Positions 1 to 7,165 of a stretch of DNA of 64,000 nucleotides are shown here, piece by piece. Numbering within the stretch: position 1 is the first letter of the stretch; each line of letters opens with the position of its first letter. This stretch comes from a beta proteobacterium AAP65 (GTDB taxonomy: Bacteria; Pseudomonadota; Gammaproteobacteria; Burkholderiales; Burkholderiaceae_C), in contig LJHW01000037.1 of the NCBI GenBank assembly GCA_001295865.1, positions 1 to 64,000 on the forward strand, in the 5' to 3' direction. The translations under genes and the position numbers were made by a program. The notes beneath the pieces were generated by a model. It had not been told where the DNA came from, did not search any database, and saw only the letters and a program-made list of their open reading frames with translations.

Positions 1-307
1 CCGCTTGGCACAGCTTCAATCGGCGCAGCGAGTTGTTCTCACACAGTCTCCAGCGGGAGCGGCCCTTAGTCGGAACGGTCGCGTTCGCCCAGCGGCACAT
101 CTGAAGAGCGCGGGAGCCGTCGTTCGCCGCCGGCTCCCCTGGCCGGGTCCAGCCGATGACAGCCCCAGGCAAATCGCAGGAAACCTGTCGTTCAGCTGCT
201 CGCCGAGGCCACGACTGGATGCGCAGGCCGACCACCCGGTAGTGGCCGTCCAGCGCCACACAGCCGGTCGTAGCGATGGACTGCTGAGCGGCGGATACCA
301 GTGACAT
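1..307 (-). CDS. Unrecognised protein, partial (runs off left edge)
   Basis: An open frame of 102 codons reads from an ATG at 307 to the window edge without a stop. The start is preceded by AGGAG nine bases upstream, and an in-frame stop lies a short way further upstream, so the start is well defined. The product begins MSLVSAAQQSIATTG and is rich in Arg and Trp; I recognise no family. It lies on the far side of the tRNA-Ser remnants from the conserved chromosome, so it may belong to an integrated element. Both the translation and the reality of the gene are uncertain because the C-terminus is missing and a GC-rich frame can stay open by chance. Confidence 0.3.
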   Translation of the reverse strand, partial: MSLVSAAQQSIATTGCVALDGHYRVVGLRIQSWPRRAAERQVSCDLPGAVIGWTRPGEPAANDGSRALQMCRWANATVPTKGRSRWRLCENNSLRRLKLCQA

Positions 308-513
308 GGGCACGAACTCCTGCCGGTGGTTCAGTCAGCGGCCGGCTGAACGCGCGGCTCCGAGGTGCATGCTGACCACGGCGACCAGTCCCAGAGTCAT
401 CTCCGCAACGGCCAGCCAGAACCCCGACCGACAAGGCGTCCGCCAGCAGCTCATTTGGGCAAGTTGCGGAGAAGAAGTTGGCCTAAGCTATTGATTCCTT
501 TGAGTTCTACTGT

Positions 514-571
514 GAACTTGAAAACTGGCGAGGGCGTAAGTCCTCCATCGGTTCGAATCCGATGCCCTCCA
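514..571 (+). pseudogene. 3' half of a tRNA-Ser(UGA) gene (integration scar)
   Basis: The sequence carries the anticodon loop context TTGAAAA (518-524, anticodon TGA), the 3' strand of an anticodon stem, a long class-II variable arm (GAGG...CCTC, about 530-545), a T arm with the loop TTCGAAT (552-558) and the acceptor strand GCCCTCC (564-570). The 5' half (acceptor, D arm and the matching anticodon stem strand) is absent: the bases upstream do not pair. A 3' tRNA fragment beginning near the anticodon loop is the usual footprint of a tyrosine-recombinase integration into a tRNA gene. It cannot be a functional tRNA; an intact copy is expected elsewhere. Confidence 0.6.
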
Positions 572-611
572 CATTTAGTCGCACACTTGTGCAACTTATC
601 TGATGCCCTCC
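561..611 (+). repeat. 10-base direct repeat GATGCCCTCC
   Basis: GATGCCCTCC occurs at 561-570 as the end of the tRNA-Ser remnant and again at 602-611, 41 bases on, without the rest of the tRNA. A palindrome GCACA-CT-TGTGC (581-592) lies between the copies. A short core repeat with an inverted repeat beside it resembles an att core with an arm site, but the length is small enough for chance. Confidence 0.35.
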
Positions 612-654
612 TACTCAGTCACATCGAACCAGATCCGCGCATTTTGGTTTAGAT

Positions 655-682
655 AAGAGTTCGAATCCCTGAGCTTCCGCCA
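655..682 (+). pseudogene. Second tRNA-Ser-like 3' end (T arm, acceptor, CCA)
   Basis: AGAGTTCGAATCCCT followed by GAGCTTCCGCCA reads as a T arm and a 3' acceptor strand ending in encoded CCA. It resembles the 3' end of enterobacterial tRNA-Ser genes. No matching 5' acceptor or anticodon arm is found upstream, where the sequence is AT-rich. This is a second truncated tRNA end only about 85 bases after the first, which suggests stacked or repeated integration events. The T stem is imperfect, so the assignment is less sure than for the first fragment. Confidence 0.4.
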
Positions 683-707
683 ACCACGCCCGCCGGGGCC
701 ACATTGG

Positions 708-1421
708 CTAAACGGCCGCGCCGCCTGAGGTCCCGCAGGGCCCCGCCCCCGGCGCCGGCAGCAGCCCGATCAGCATCTCGGCCGCCTGCACCGGAAGCAC
801 CTGGGCCGTGTCGATGCGCAGCGCGGGCGCCAGGGGCGCTTCGTAAGGCGAGCTGATGCCCGTGAAGGCCGGCAGCAGGCCCTGGCGAGCGCGGCGGTAC
901 AGGCCCTTCGGGTCGCGCGCTTCGGCCACGCTGAGCGCGGTATCGATGTGGATCTCGAAGAAACGCCCTGCTTCGAACAGCGCCCGCGCCCGCTCGCGGT
1001 CTGCTCGGAAGGGCGAGATCAGCGCGACGACCACGACCAGGCCCGCGTCGGCCATCAGCCGCGCCACTTCCGCGGCGCGGCGCACGTTCTCGGCGCGATC
1101 GGCTTCGCTGAAGCCGAGGTCGCGCGTCAGGCCGCGACGCAGTTCATCCCCGTCGAGCACCGTGGCCGCGCGGCCCTGCAGGCGCAGCGCTGCGCAGGTG
1201 GCCTGCGCAATGGTCGACTTGCCCGCGCCCGACAGGCCCGTCAGCCAAAGCACGGCACCCGGCGCCGCAACAGTCGCAGGCGGGGTCACGCCGGCCTCCA
1301 GCAGCGGCAGCCTTGCAGGCAGTGAGGAAGAAGCGGTGTGAGCGTCATGCGTGGAGCAGCCGAGAAGGCACCGGGATGGCCTGCCTTGAAGACCCGGCGA
1401 GTTCAGGCATTCTGCATGCAC
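708..1421 (-). CDS. cysC: Adenylyl-sulfate kinase (APS kinase)
   Basis: Phosphorylates adenosine 5'-phosphosulfate at the 3' position with ATP to give PAPS, in the cytosol. The 237-residue product has the P-loop GLSGAGKST at about 62-70, the DGDELRRGLTRDLGFS segment that follows it in this family, and the ISPFRADRERAR and RDPKGLYRRARQG stretches of the substrate site. The N-terminal 50 or so residues are not conserved. The start is a GTG at 1421 without a clear ribosome site, so a later start is possible. No other sulfate-assimilation gene is near; it lies between the tRNA scars and the copper group, 33 bases after the multicopper oxidase. It could serve sulfation rather than cysteine synthesis. 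Confidence 0.85.
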   Translation of the reverse strand: MHAECLNSPGLQGRPSRCLLGCSTHDAHTASSSLPARLPLLEAGVTPPATVAAPGAVLWLTGLSGAGKSTIAQATCAALRLQGRAATVLDGDELRRGLTRDLGFSEADRAENVRRAAEVARLMADAGLVVVVALISPFRADRERARALFEAGRFFEIHIDTALSVAEARDPKGLYRRARQGLLPAFTGISSPYEAPLAPALRIDTAQVLPVQAAEMLIGLLPAPGAGPCGTSGGAAV

Positions 1422-1454
1422 ACCCCAAGCTCGGCCGCCCGGGGCCGGCTGGCT

Positions 1455-2879
1455 TCAGTGCCCGCCGTGGCCGCCATGCCCCCCTGGCGGCTTGCGCACC
1501 TTCACTTCGACCGGCGGCTGCATCGGCGCGGCCGGCGGCATGGCCGGCTGGCCCTCGGCCCGCAGGCGTGCCGGGTCGGGCAGGTTGCCGGTGTACTCGA
1601 AGGCCACCGTGCCCGGCGGGTGCCGGTACCAGCCCGGGTCGGTGTAATCGCCCCGCTTCTGGTCGCTGCGCACCTTCAGCACGCTGAACATGCCGCCCAT
1701 GCCCACGGCACCGTAGGGCCCCTGCCCGGCCATCATGGGCGCGGTGTTGTCGGGCAGCGGCATTTCCATCTCGGTCATGTCTTTCATGCCACGTTCGCCC
1801 ATCACCATGTAGTCGGGGATGAGCTGCGTGATCTGCCGCACCACCTGGCTGTGGTCGACGCCGATCATCGTGGGCACACCGTGGCCCATGGCGTTCATCG
1901 TGTGGTGGCTCTTGTGGCAGTGGAAGGCCCAGTCGCCCTCTTCGTCGGCGATGAAGTCGAGCTGCCGCATCTGCCCCACGGCCACGTCGGCGGTGATCTC
2001 GGGCCAGCGCGCGCTCTTGGGCACCGGGCCGCCGTCGGTGCCCGTGATGGTGAACTCGTGGCCGTGCAGGTGGATGGGGTGGTTGGTCATCGTGAGGTTG
2101 CCCACACGGATGCGCACGCGGTCGTTCTTGCGCACCACCAGCGGCGAGATGCCAGGGAAGATGCGGCTGTTCCAGCTCCAGAGGTTGAAGTCGAGCATGG
2201 TCATGATCTTGGGCGTGGCGCTCCCCGGCTCGATGTCGTAGGCGTTGAGCAGGAAGCAGAAGTCGCGGTCGACCTCGTCGATCAGCGGGTGCTTCTGCTT
2301 GGGGTGCGTGACCCAGAAGCCCATCATGCCCATGGCCATCTGCACCATCTCGTCGGCATGCGGGTGGTACATGAAGGTGCCGGGCCGCCGCGCCACGAAC
2401 TCGTAGACAAAGGTCTTCCCTGGCGGGATGCCGGGCTGGTTCAGGCCCGTCACGCCGTCCATGCCGTTGGGCAGGCGCTGGCCGTGCCAGTGGATGCTGG
2501 TGAGCTCGCCGAGCTTGTTGGTGACGAACAGGCGCACACGGTCGCCCTCCACCACCTCGATGGTCGGCCCCGGGCTCTGGCCGTTGTAGCCCCAGAGGTG
2601 GGCCTTGAAGCCGGGCGCCATCTCGCGCACCACGGGCTCGGCCACGAGGTGGAACTCCTTGACGCCCTGGTTCATGCGCCAGGGCAGCGTCCAGCCGTTG
2701 AGCGTGACCACGGGGTTGTAGGGCCGGCCCGTGGGCGGCAGCAGCGGCGCCGCGGTGTCGGCGCTGCTTTGCATCACGGGTTCGGGCAAGGCGGCCATCG
2801 CCACCGGGCTGACGGCACTGGCTGTGGCGGCGAACGCGCCAGTGGCCGTGCCGCCGAGAAAGTTTCTTCGCGAGACCAT
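1455..2879 (-). CDS. Tat-exported multicopper oxidase (copper tolerance type)
   Basis: A periplasmic blue copper oxidase that probably oxidises Cu(I) or an organic substrate while reducing O2. The first residues carry a twin-arginine signal (SRRNFLGG, 3-10). All four copper motifs are present: HWHG (130-133), HPHAD (172-176), HPIHLHGHEF (267-276) and HCHKSHHTMNAM (320-331), the last giving Cys, His and an axial Met for a type 1 site. A Met-rich stretch follows (about 353-395) and the chain ends in three GGH units, both plausible copper ligands. Length (474) fits the CopA/CotA-like class. It is the fourth gene of a minus-strand group and starts 23 bases after the TolC gene. Related laccase-like enzymes cannot be excluded. 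Confidence 0.85.
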   Translation of the reverse strand: MVSRRNFLGGTATGAFAATASAVSPVAMAALPEPVMQSSADTAAPLLPPTGRPYNPVVTLNGWTLPWRMNQGVKEFHLVAEPVVREMAPGFKAHLWGYNGQSPGPTIEVVEGDRVRLFVTNKLGELTSIHWHGQRLPNGMDGVTGLNQPGIPPGKTFVYEFVARRPGTFMYHPHADEMVQMAMGMMGFWVTHPKQKHPLIDEVDRDFCFLLNAYDIEPGSATPKIMTMLDFNLWSWNSRIFPGISPLVVRKNDRVRIRVGNLTMTNHPIHLHGHEFTITGTDGGPVPKSARWPEITADVAVGQMRQLDFIADEEGDWAFHCHKSHHTMNAMGHGVPTMIGVDHSQVVRQITQLIPDYMVMGERGMKDMTEMEMPLPDNTAPMMAGQGPYGAVGMGGMFSVLKVRSDQKRGDYTDPGWYRHPPGTVAFEYTGNLPDPARLRAEGQPAMPPAAPMQPPVEVKVRKPPGGHGGHGGH

Positions 2880-2902
2880 GGGGAGGGTGTCCTGGCTGAT
2901 AT

Positions 2903-4336
2903 TCAGTGGCCGCCGGCAGCGGCCGCCGGGGCCGTGCCTGCGGTCGAAGGGGGCAGTGCCAAGTCGAGCGCTGGCTGGCCGACGAGGGCCATCTCGAGGT
3001 CGGCCTGGGCGAGCCAGAAGTCGCGCAGCGCGTCGATGGCGCCGTTGACGCCTTGAATCTGTTCGCGCGCATCGGCCAACAGCTCGAACACACCGATGAA
3101 CATGCCGTTGTAGCGCAGCAGGTTCTCTTCCGCGATGCGCTGGCGCAGCGGCACGATCTCGTCGCGGTGGTGTCGAGCGATGTCCCAGGCGGTGCGGTAC
3201 GCCCCGTAGGCCTCGCGCACTTCAGAGCGCGCGCGCACCGCGATGTCGGCCGCTTGGTGCACCGCCTGCCGGTGCAGGGCCTCGGCCCGCGCCAGGCGGG
3301 CGCTGCCGCTGTCGAAGATGGGCAGCTCGAAACCGATTTCCCAGCCGCGCTGGCTCGGGGCCTCGTTCGAGCCGTTGCGCATCACGCCCAGCTCCAGCAC
3401 GTTGACGAAGCGTGTGGCCCGCGTCAGGCCCAGATGCTGGGCCATCTGCTCGGCCGCGGCGCGGGCGCCCTGCACGTCCAGGCGCTGCGCCAGCGCGGTG
3501 CGCTCGATGTCGGGCTGGTCGGCGGGTTCGGCCGGCAGGTCGGGCAGGCGTTCGGGGAGCTGGAAGGCCGTCTGCGCACCCCACAGGCCGAGCAGGCGCG
3601 TGAGGCGCTCACGCGCTGCGGTGGCCTGCTGCTGCGCGCGCGCCAGGTTCAGGGCGGCATCGGCATAAAAAGCCTGCTCACGCGCTTGCTGCAGCCGGTT
3701 GAAGTTGCCCACGGCCGCCATGCGGCGGGCCAGCTCGGCGCTGGCTTCGGCGGCCTGCATCACCTGCTGGCGATAGCGCACGGTTTCGGCCGCGGCCACC
3801 GCCAGCACCCAGGCCTTGCGTGTGGCCGCTGCGTGCTGCAGCACCTGCTGGGCCACCGCCGCCTGCGTCTGCGCCAGGCGGCGGTCCTCCAGGCCCTGCT
3901 GCAGCGGCCAGGCCAGCAGGCGGGCGAGGTTCAGGTGCAGGCTGCGCTCGATCTCGCGCTCGTCACCGCGGGTGCTGCGCCCCCAGCTGAAGCCGGGGTT
4001 GGGCAAGCGCCCGGCCTGCACGCGCTCGGCCTCGGCGGCACGCACGGCCTGCAGGCTGGCCTGCAGGCCGCGGTGGTTGAGCAGCGCGAGCTGCACCGCC
4101 GCATCGGCGTCCAGCGGCTGCTGCAGCAGAGTTGCCACCCGCTGCTGCGCGGCGCGCGTGTCTTCGTCGGTGTTCTGCGCCTGCAGCGGCGCACCCAGGC
4201 GCTGCTGCGTCAGCTGCTGCACCGGCGCCAGGCCGCCATCGGCGCCCAGCTGCGCGCAGCCTCCGAGGCCTGCGGCTGCCAGGCACAGCAGGGCCGCGGC
4301 CCCGCGGCGGCGGGGCTGCGTCTCAATGTCCGCCAT
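2903..4336 (-). CDS. TolC-family outer-membrane efflux lipoprotein
   Basis: Outer-membrane channel component of a tripartite efflux system. The start at 4336 is set by AAGGAG nine bases upstream and by a following signal sequence with lipobox LGGC (Cys27). The rest is the two-fold helical repeat of the family, with long Ala/Gln/Arg-rich helices and the conserved ELPIFDSGSARLARAEA segment. The 477-residue length is normal. The C-terminus ends AAAAGGH, like its two neighbours. The start lies inside the end of the upstream gene (14-base overlap), suggesting coupled translation. No RND pump or membrane-fusion gene is seen beside it, so the partner pump must be elsewhere, or the protein works with the oxidase in periplasmic copper handling. 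Confidence 0.85.
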   Translation of the reverse strand: MADIETQPRRRGAAALLCLAAAGLGGCAQLGADGGLAPVQQLTQQRLGAPLQAQNTDEDTRAAQQRVATLLQQPLDADAAVQLALLNHRGLQASLQAVRAAEAERVQAGRLPNPGFSWGRSTRGDEREIERSLHLNLARLLAWPLQQGLEDRRLAQTQAAVAQQVLQHAAATRKAWVLAVAAAETVRYRQQVMQAAEASAELARRMAAVGNFNRLQQAREQAFYADAALNLARAQQQATAARERLTRLLGLWGAQTAFQLPERLPDLPAEPADQPDIERTALAQRLDVQGARAAAEQMAQHLGLTRATRFVNVLELGVMRNGSNEAPSQRGWEIGFELPIFDSGSARLARAEALHRQAVHQAADIAVRARSEVREAYGAYRTAWDIARHHRDEIVPLRQRIAEENLLRYNGMFIGVFELLADAREQIQGVNGAIDALRDFWLAQADLEMALVGQPALDLALPPSTAGTAPAAAAGGH

Positions 4337-4754
4337 GGCTGCGGGCTCCTTGAGGTCGGTTACTAGCCGGCAGGGGCTCGGTCGGCCGCGCCGAAGATGC
4401 CGAAGGGGCCGACGCAGCCGCAGCCGCTGCCGCCGGCGCCGGCGCCGGCACCGGCGCATGCGCCTCGCGGGTGTAGGCGCGCCAGCCGCCTATGCGGGCG
4501 ACACGGTCGTTGGCGGTGCGCCAGTCGGCCGGTTCGGCTGCGCCCAGCGCGCGGTAGCCCACAAAGGCCGAGCGGTGCTGCACCGGCGGCACAGCGGCGC
4601 GGGGGTCGGCAGGGCCGCCTGCGCCACTGGCAGCTAGGGGGGCGGGAGAGGCAGCGCCGGTACTCGACTGCGCCTGCGTTTCGGCGCCGCCGCCAAGAAA
4701 AAAAACAACCAGCAGCAGCGCAGACACGCTGGTGGGCCAGAGCTTCGGGGACAT
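4323..4754 (-). CDS. Small exported Ala/Pro-rich protein, copper group
   Basis: A 143-residue protein of unknown function. The ATG at 4754 is preceded by GGGAGGA at good spacing. Residues 1-29 form a signal peptide (hydrophobic SALLLVVFFLGGG, cut near AETQAQ). A conserved-looking core HRSAFVGYRAL ... ADWRTANDRVARIGGWRAY lies at about 60-100, then a low-complexity Ala/Pro tail, ending SHGGH. The same GGH end is on the next two genes. The gene overlaps the TolC gene by 14 bases and so is almost certainly co-translated with it. I cannot name the family; a periplasmic helper for metal efflux is an inference from context. Confidence 0.7.
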   Translation of the reverse strand: MSPKLWPTSVSALLLVVFFLGGGAETQAQSSTGAASPAPLAASGAGGPADPRAAVPPVQHRSAFVGYRALGAAEPADWRTANDRVARIGGWRAYTREAHAPVPAPAPAAAAAAASAPSASSARPTEPLPASNRPQGARSHGGH

Positions 4755-4909
4755 CGGCAGTCCTCCCGGATAGGGTTGCCTTCGGGGCCGCATCGGCCCT
4801 GGGGGCGAGGGGTGAGATGGGTGGTGCACCGCGCTCCTGCACGGCAGGGCTTCAGCGCACAACGCGGGAAAGAAGCTGCCAGGCAGCGCCAGGGCTGCGG
4901 CAGCGCGCC

Positions 4910-5353
4910 TCAGCGCCCGTTTCGGGGCGGGCGCTCGGGGCCGGCCAGCAGCACGCTCGCCCATGGGCTCGGCGGCCCGGCGGCAGGCTCGGCGGGCACT
5001 GCGTGCGGGCCCGGCGCGCTCAGCGCGGCAGGCAGCAGGGCCACGGCATGGCCCAGCAGGCAATGCGCACAGGCGGCGCAGGCATGCGCACCGCCGGCCG
5101 CAGCATCGTGGCCCGGGATGGCAGTGCCATGGGCTACACCGGCTGGCGCATCGGCGGCCTGCAACTCATGGCAAGGCGGCCAGTCGGACACGCCCGCGTC
5201 GGCGGTTGCCATCGACGCAACCGTCGTGGTCATCGCGGCGCCAGCGGCGGCCGACATCATCAACGCGCAGGGCGCAGTGGCCGCCGCCCAGGCCGAGCTG
5301 GGCAGCGCCAGCGCGACCATCCACACGACGATGAGCTTGCACCAGCGGGTCAT
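4910..5353 (-). CDS. Exported Cys/His-rich small protein (possible metal binder)
   Basis: The ATG at 5353 opens a typical signal peptide (KLIVVWMVALALPSSAWAA), giving a 147-residue periplasmic protein. The mature part has PCHE (60-63), scattered His and Met residues, and the cluster CAACAHCLLGH (92-102). Cys29, Cys61, Cys92, Cys95 and Cys98 could bind copper. This looks like the DUF2946-type proteins found with copper genes, but I hold that loosely. It is the first gene of the minus-strand copper group, 155 bases before the next one. The C-terminal third is low-complexity Pro/Ala. Confidence 0.6.
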   Translation of the reverse strand: MTRWCKLIVVWMVALALPSSAWAAATAPCALMMSAAAGAAMTTTVASMATADAGVSDWPPCHELQAADAPAGVAHGTAIPGHDAAAGGAHACAACAHCLLGHAVALLPAALSAPGPHAVPAEPAAGPPSPWASVLLAGPERPPRNGR

Positions 5354-5393
5354 GTCTGCAATGTAGCGCAGCCACCGGCTCAGCGCCGGCCAT

Positions 5394-5425
5394 GAAAAAA
5401 GGGCCTCGGCATCAGCCGGGCCCTT
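5394..5425 (-). terminator. Intrinsic terminator after the PEP-CTERM gene
   Basis: On the minus strand a stem AAGGGCCCGGC / GCCGAGGCCCTT with a short loop is followed by a run of six T. It lies 35 bases after the PEP-CTERM stop and separates that gene from the copper group. Confidence 0.7.
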
Positions 5426-5460
5426 CTTGGCGACAAGCAGCCGAGGCTGCCTGCGATGGA

Positions 5461-6105
5461 TCAGCCGCGACGACGGCGGGCCATGAAGCCCAGAACACCG
5501 ATACCAGCCAGCATCATCGCGTAGGTGCCGGGTTCCGGCACGGCGCTGGCGAGCACGACGTTGTCGGCCGACGGCCACAGGAAGCCGGTGGTGGGCTGCA
5601 CCGAAGCCAGGGTGGCGGAGATGATGCCGGTGTCAGACACGAAACCCAGGAAGCTGCTTTCCGTGGCGCTGACGATGGTCTGCGTGACGGTGCCGCTGCT
5701 GTCGGTGGCGGTCAGCAGCATGTCACCAGCGGCGAAGAGGCCGCTGATGTTGCTGCCGAAGAAGTTGCCGCCGAACCCGACCACGCCGGCCGAGAAGCCC
5801 GAGAACGACACGGTGTCGGTGGCGGTGTTGGTCGACAGGAAGGGGTTGGCGGTCGAGCCACCACCGAAGAAGCTGCCCGCGGGGCCAGCATCGATGGTGT
5901 AGGTGTAGCTGCCAGCGGTGCGCGTCGTGGGGCTGGGCGTCGAGCCGGTGATGCTGAAGCCGGCGAAGGTGTCCGTACCGGGGTTGACGGTGGCGGCGTT
6001 GAAGGCAGCCAGCGAGGTGTACACGGTGATGTTGGCTTGAGCGGCACCGGCGGTGGCCAGCAGTGCGGCCAGAGCCAGCGGCTTGAGCATGGACTTGACG
6101 ATCAT
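5461..6105 (-). CDS. PEP-CTERM sorting domain protein
   Basis: A secreted protein of 214 residues with a signal peptide (cut near AAQA/N at 25) and a C-terminal sorting tag: the motif VPEPGTYAMMLAGIGVLG, a hydrophobic helix, then ARRRR. Such tags are processed by exosortase (XrtA/EpsH type) at the inner membrane and are usual on exopolysaccharide-associated proteins. The middle is rich in Gly, Ser, Thr and Phe, probably a beta fold, with no recognisable enzyme motif. The start has AAGGGG just upstream. It has its own terminator and stands alone; no exosortase gene is in the window. Confidence 0.8.
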   Translation of the reverse strand: MIVKSMLKPLALAALLATAGAAQANITVYTSLAAFNAATVNPGTDTFAGFSITGSTPSPTTRTAGSYTYTIDAGPAGSFFGGGSTANPFLSTNTATDTVSFSGFSAGVVGFGGNFFGSNISGLFAAGDMLLTATDSSGTVTQTIVSATESSFLGFVSDTGIISATLASVQPTTGFLWPSADNVVLASAVPEPGTYAMMLAGIGVLGFMARRRRG

Positions 6106-6325
6106 TGAAACCCCTTGTTGTCAGTGTGGGAGCCCTGCCCCTCCTGGGAGGCCTTGGGCCGGATTCTTCTAGCGGAGCCCAGTCTCGGCCGCGCACGAGG
6201 CAGCGGCAACCCCCGACATGAGGGTCGAAGCCCCAGGAAGTGTTCAAGAGTCAACGCCGCAGCGCGTGCCCGCCGGGCGCATGGGCCGCCCGCAGCGCCG
6301 GCCACCGTGCGCCGGCGGCGGCAGT

Positions 6326-7042
6326 TCAGGTGTCCAGCACCCGCAGTTGCAGGGCCTCGGCCGGGGCGCGTGCGGCCGGCTTCACCGCTTCGCGGCCGAC
6401 CGCGCGCGCCGAGGGCGAGTGCAGTTCGCCTTGCATCTCCACCGCGGCCGGCCCGGCCGGCGCAAGGGAGCCCAGGGCCGCGTAAGCGGCGGCCAGCGCG
6501 GCATCGTCGGCGGCATCCGGCTCGGGCTCCTGAGCTAGGCTGGGCACGTTGTCGATGACGGCTGCGGTTTGGTAATTCTCAGGGTCACCGGGCGCGCGGT
6601 GTTCACGGTCGATGATGGCCACGGCCATCTTCGAACGCAGGCTGGCCAGACCGACCGGCGACCAATTCGTCACCAGGCCTTCCAGTTGGGCCAAGGCCTT
6701 CTCGAGCACGTCCACCGGCAGCTTGTGCAAGGCTTTCAGGCCGCGTTTGCCGATGGCCTGTTCCACGAACACGAGGTGCCGCAGGGCCCCGCGCGTCTCG
6801 GGCAGTTCGTCGAGCAGCCCGGCGAGTTGTTCGCGCAACAGGCGCAGCTCTTCCTTCTCGCGCCGCGCCTCGATCTCTTCACGCGTGGGCGGCTTCTTCA
6901 GGCGCGCTTCGGCCGGTTGCAGCACCAGCTTGACAGTGCCGCCTTCACGTTTGACACCGATGTCGTGCCTGAAGAAGGCCAGCACGCCGAAGCGCAAGCG
7001 CCGCAGGAGGGCGGTCGGGGAGGGAAAGGAGCGCGATGTCAT
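6326..7042 (-). CDS. Unrecognised cytoplasmic protein, coiled-coil region
   Basis: A 238-residue protein without signal peptide or membrane segment. A highly charged helical part (about 48-80, REEIEARREKEELRLLREQL) suggests a coiled coil. It is followed by a helical domain (about 80-150) with KLPVDVLEKALAQLEGLV and then an Ala/Pro/Glu-rich tail. I do not recognise the family. It stands between the PEP-CTERM gene and the signalling cluster, with 220 bases of non-coding DNA after its stop and 123 bases before its start. Codon use is like that of its neighbours, and the long open frame with ordered charge pattern supports a real gene. Confidence 0.6.
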   Translation of the reverse strand: MTSRSFPSPTALLRRLRFGVLAFFRHDIGVKREGGTVKLVLQPAEARLKKPPTREEIEARREKEELRLLREQLAGLLDELPETRGALRHLVFVEQAIGKRGLKALHKLPVDVLEKALAQLEGLVTNWSPVGLASLRSKMAVAIIDREHRAPGDPENYQTAAVIDNVPSLAQEPEPDAADDAALAAAYAALGSLAPAGPAAVEMQGELHSPSARAVGREAVKPAARAPAEALQLRVLDT

Positions 7043-7165
7043 CGTGGGTGCTTGCAGAAGCAGGGCAGCCTTGAGCGCCCCATGACGACATTGTCGGAAG
7101 CGGCCGGCCCGTCTTGAACCGGCTTTGTGAGCAAAGGCTTCCAGCGCCGCAGCGCCACGGCAGCC

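Larger units (their letters stand above)
308..707. other. Gene-free stretch with tRNA-derived scars
   Basis: No convincing gene is seen here. The stretch holds an inverted repeat GTTCAG/CTGAAC (329-334 and 346-351) just upstream of the partial minus-strand gene, two tRNA-Ser-like 3' ends (514-571 and 655-682), a 10-base direct repeat GATGCCCTCC (561-570 and 602-611) and a small palindrome GCACACTTGTGC (581-592). The bases from about 485 to 660 are visibly more AT-rich than the rest of the window. This fits the junction of an integrated element rather than a promoter region. Confidence 0.5.

Noticed and set aside
514..571. A functional tRNA-Ser gene or a tmRNA 3' end
   Set aside because: No 5' acceptor, D arm or paired anticodon stem upstream; the variable arm and anticodon loop favour tRNA-Ser over tmRNA, but only as a fragment.
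1338..3056. A plus-strand frame of 572 codons over the multicopper oxidase
   Set aside because: It is opposite a gene with all four copper motifs and a Tat signal; its His/Ala/Val-rich text is typical of GC-rich antisense frames.
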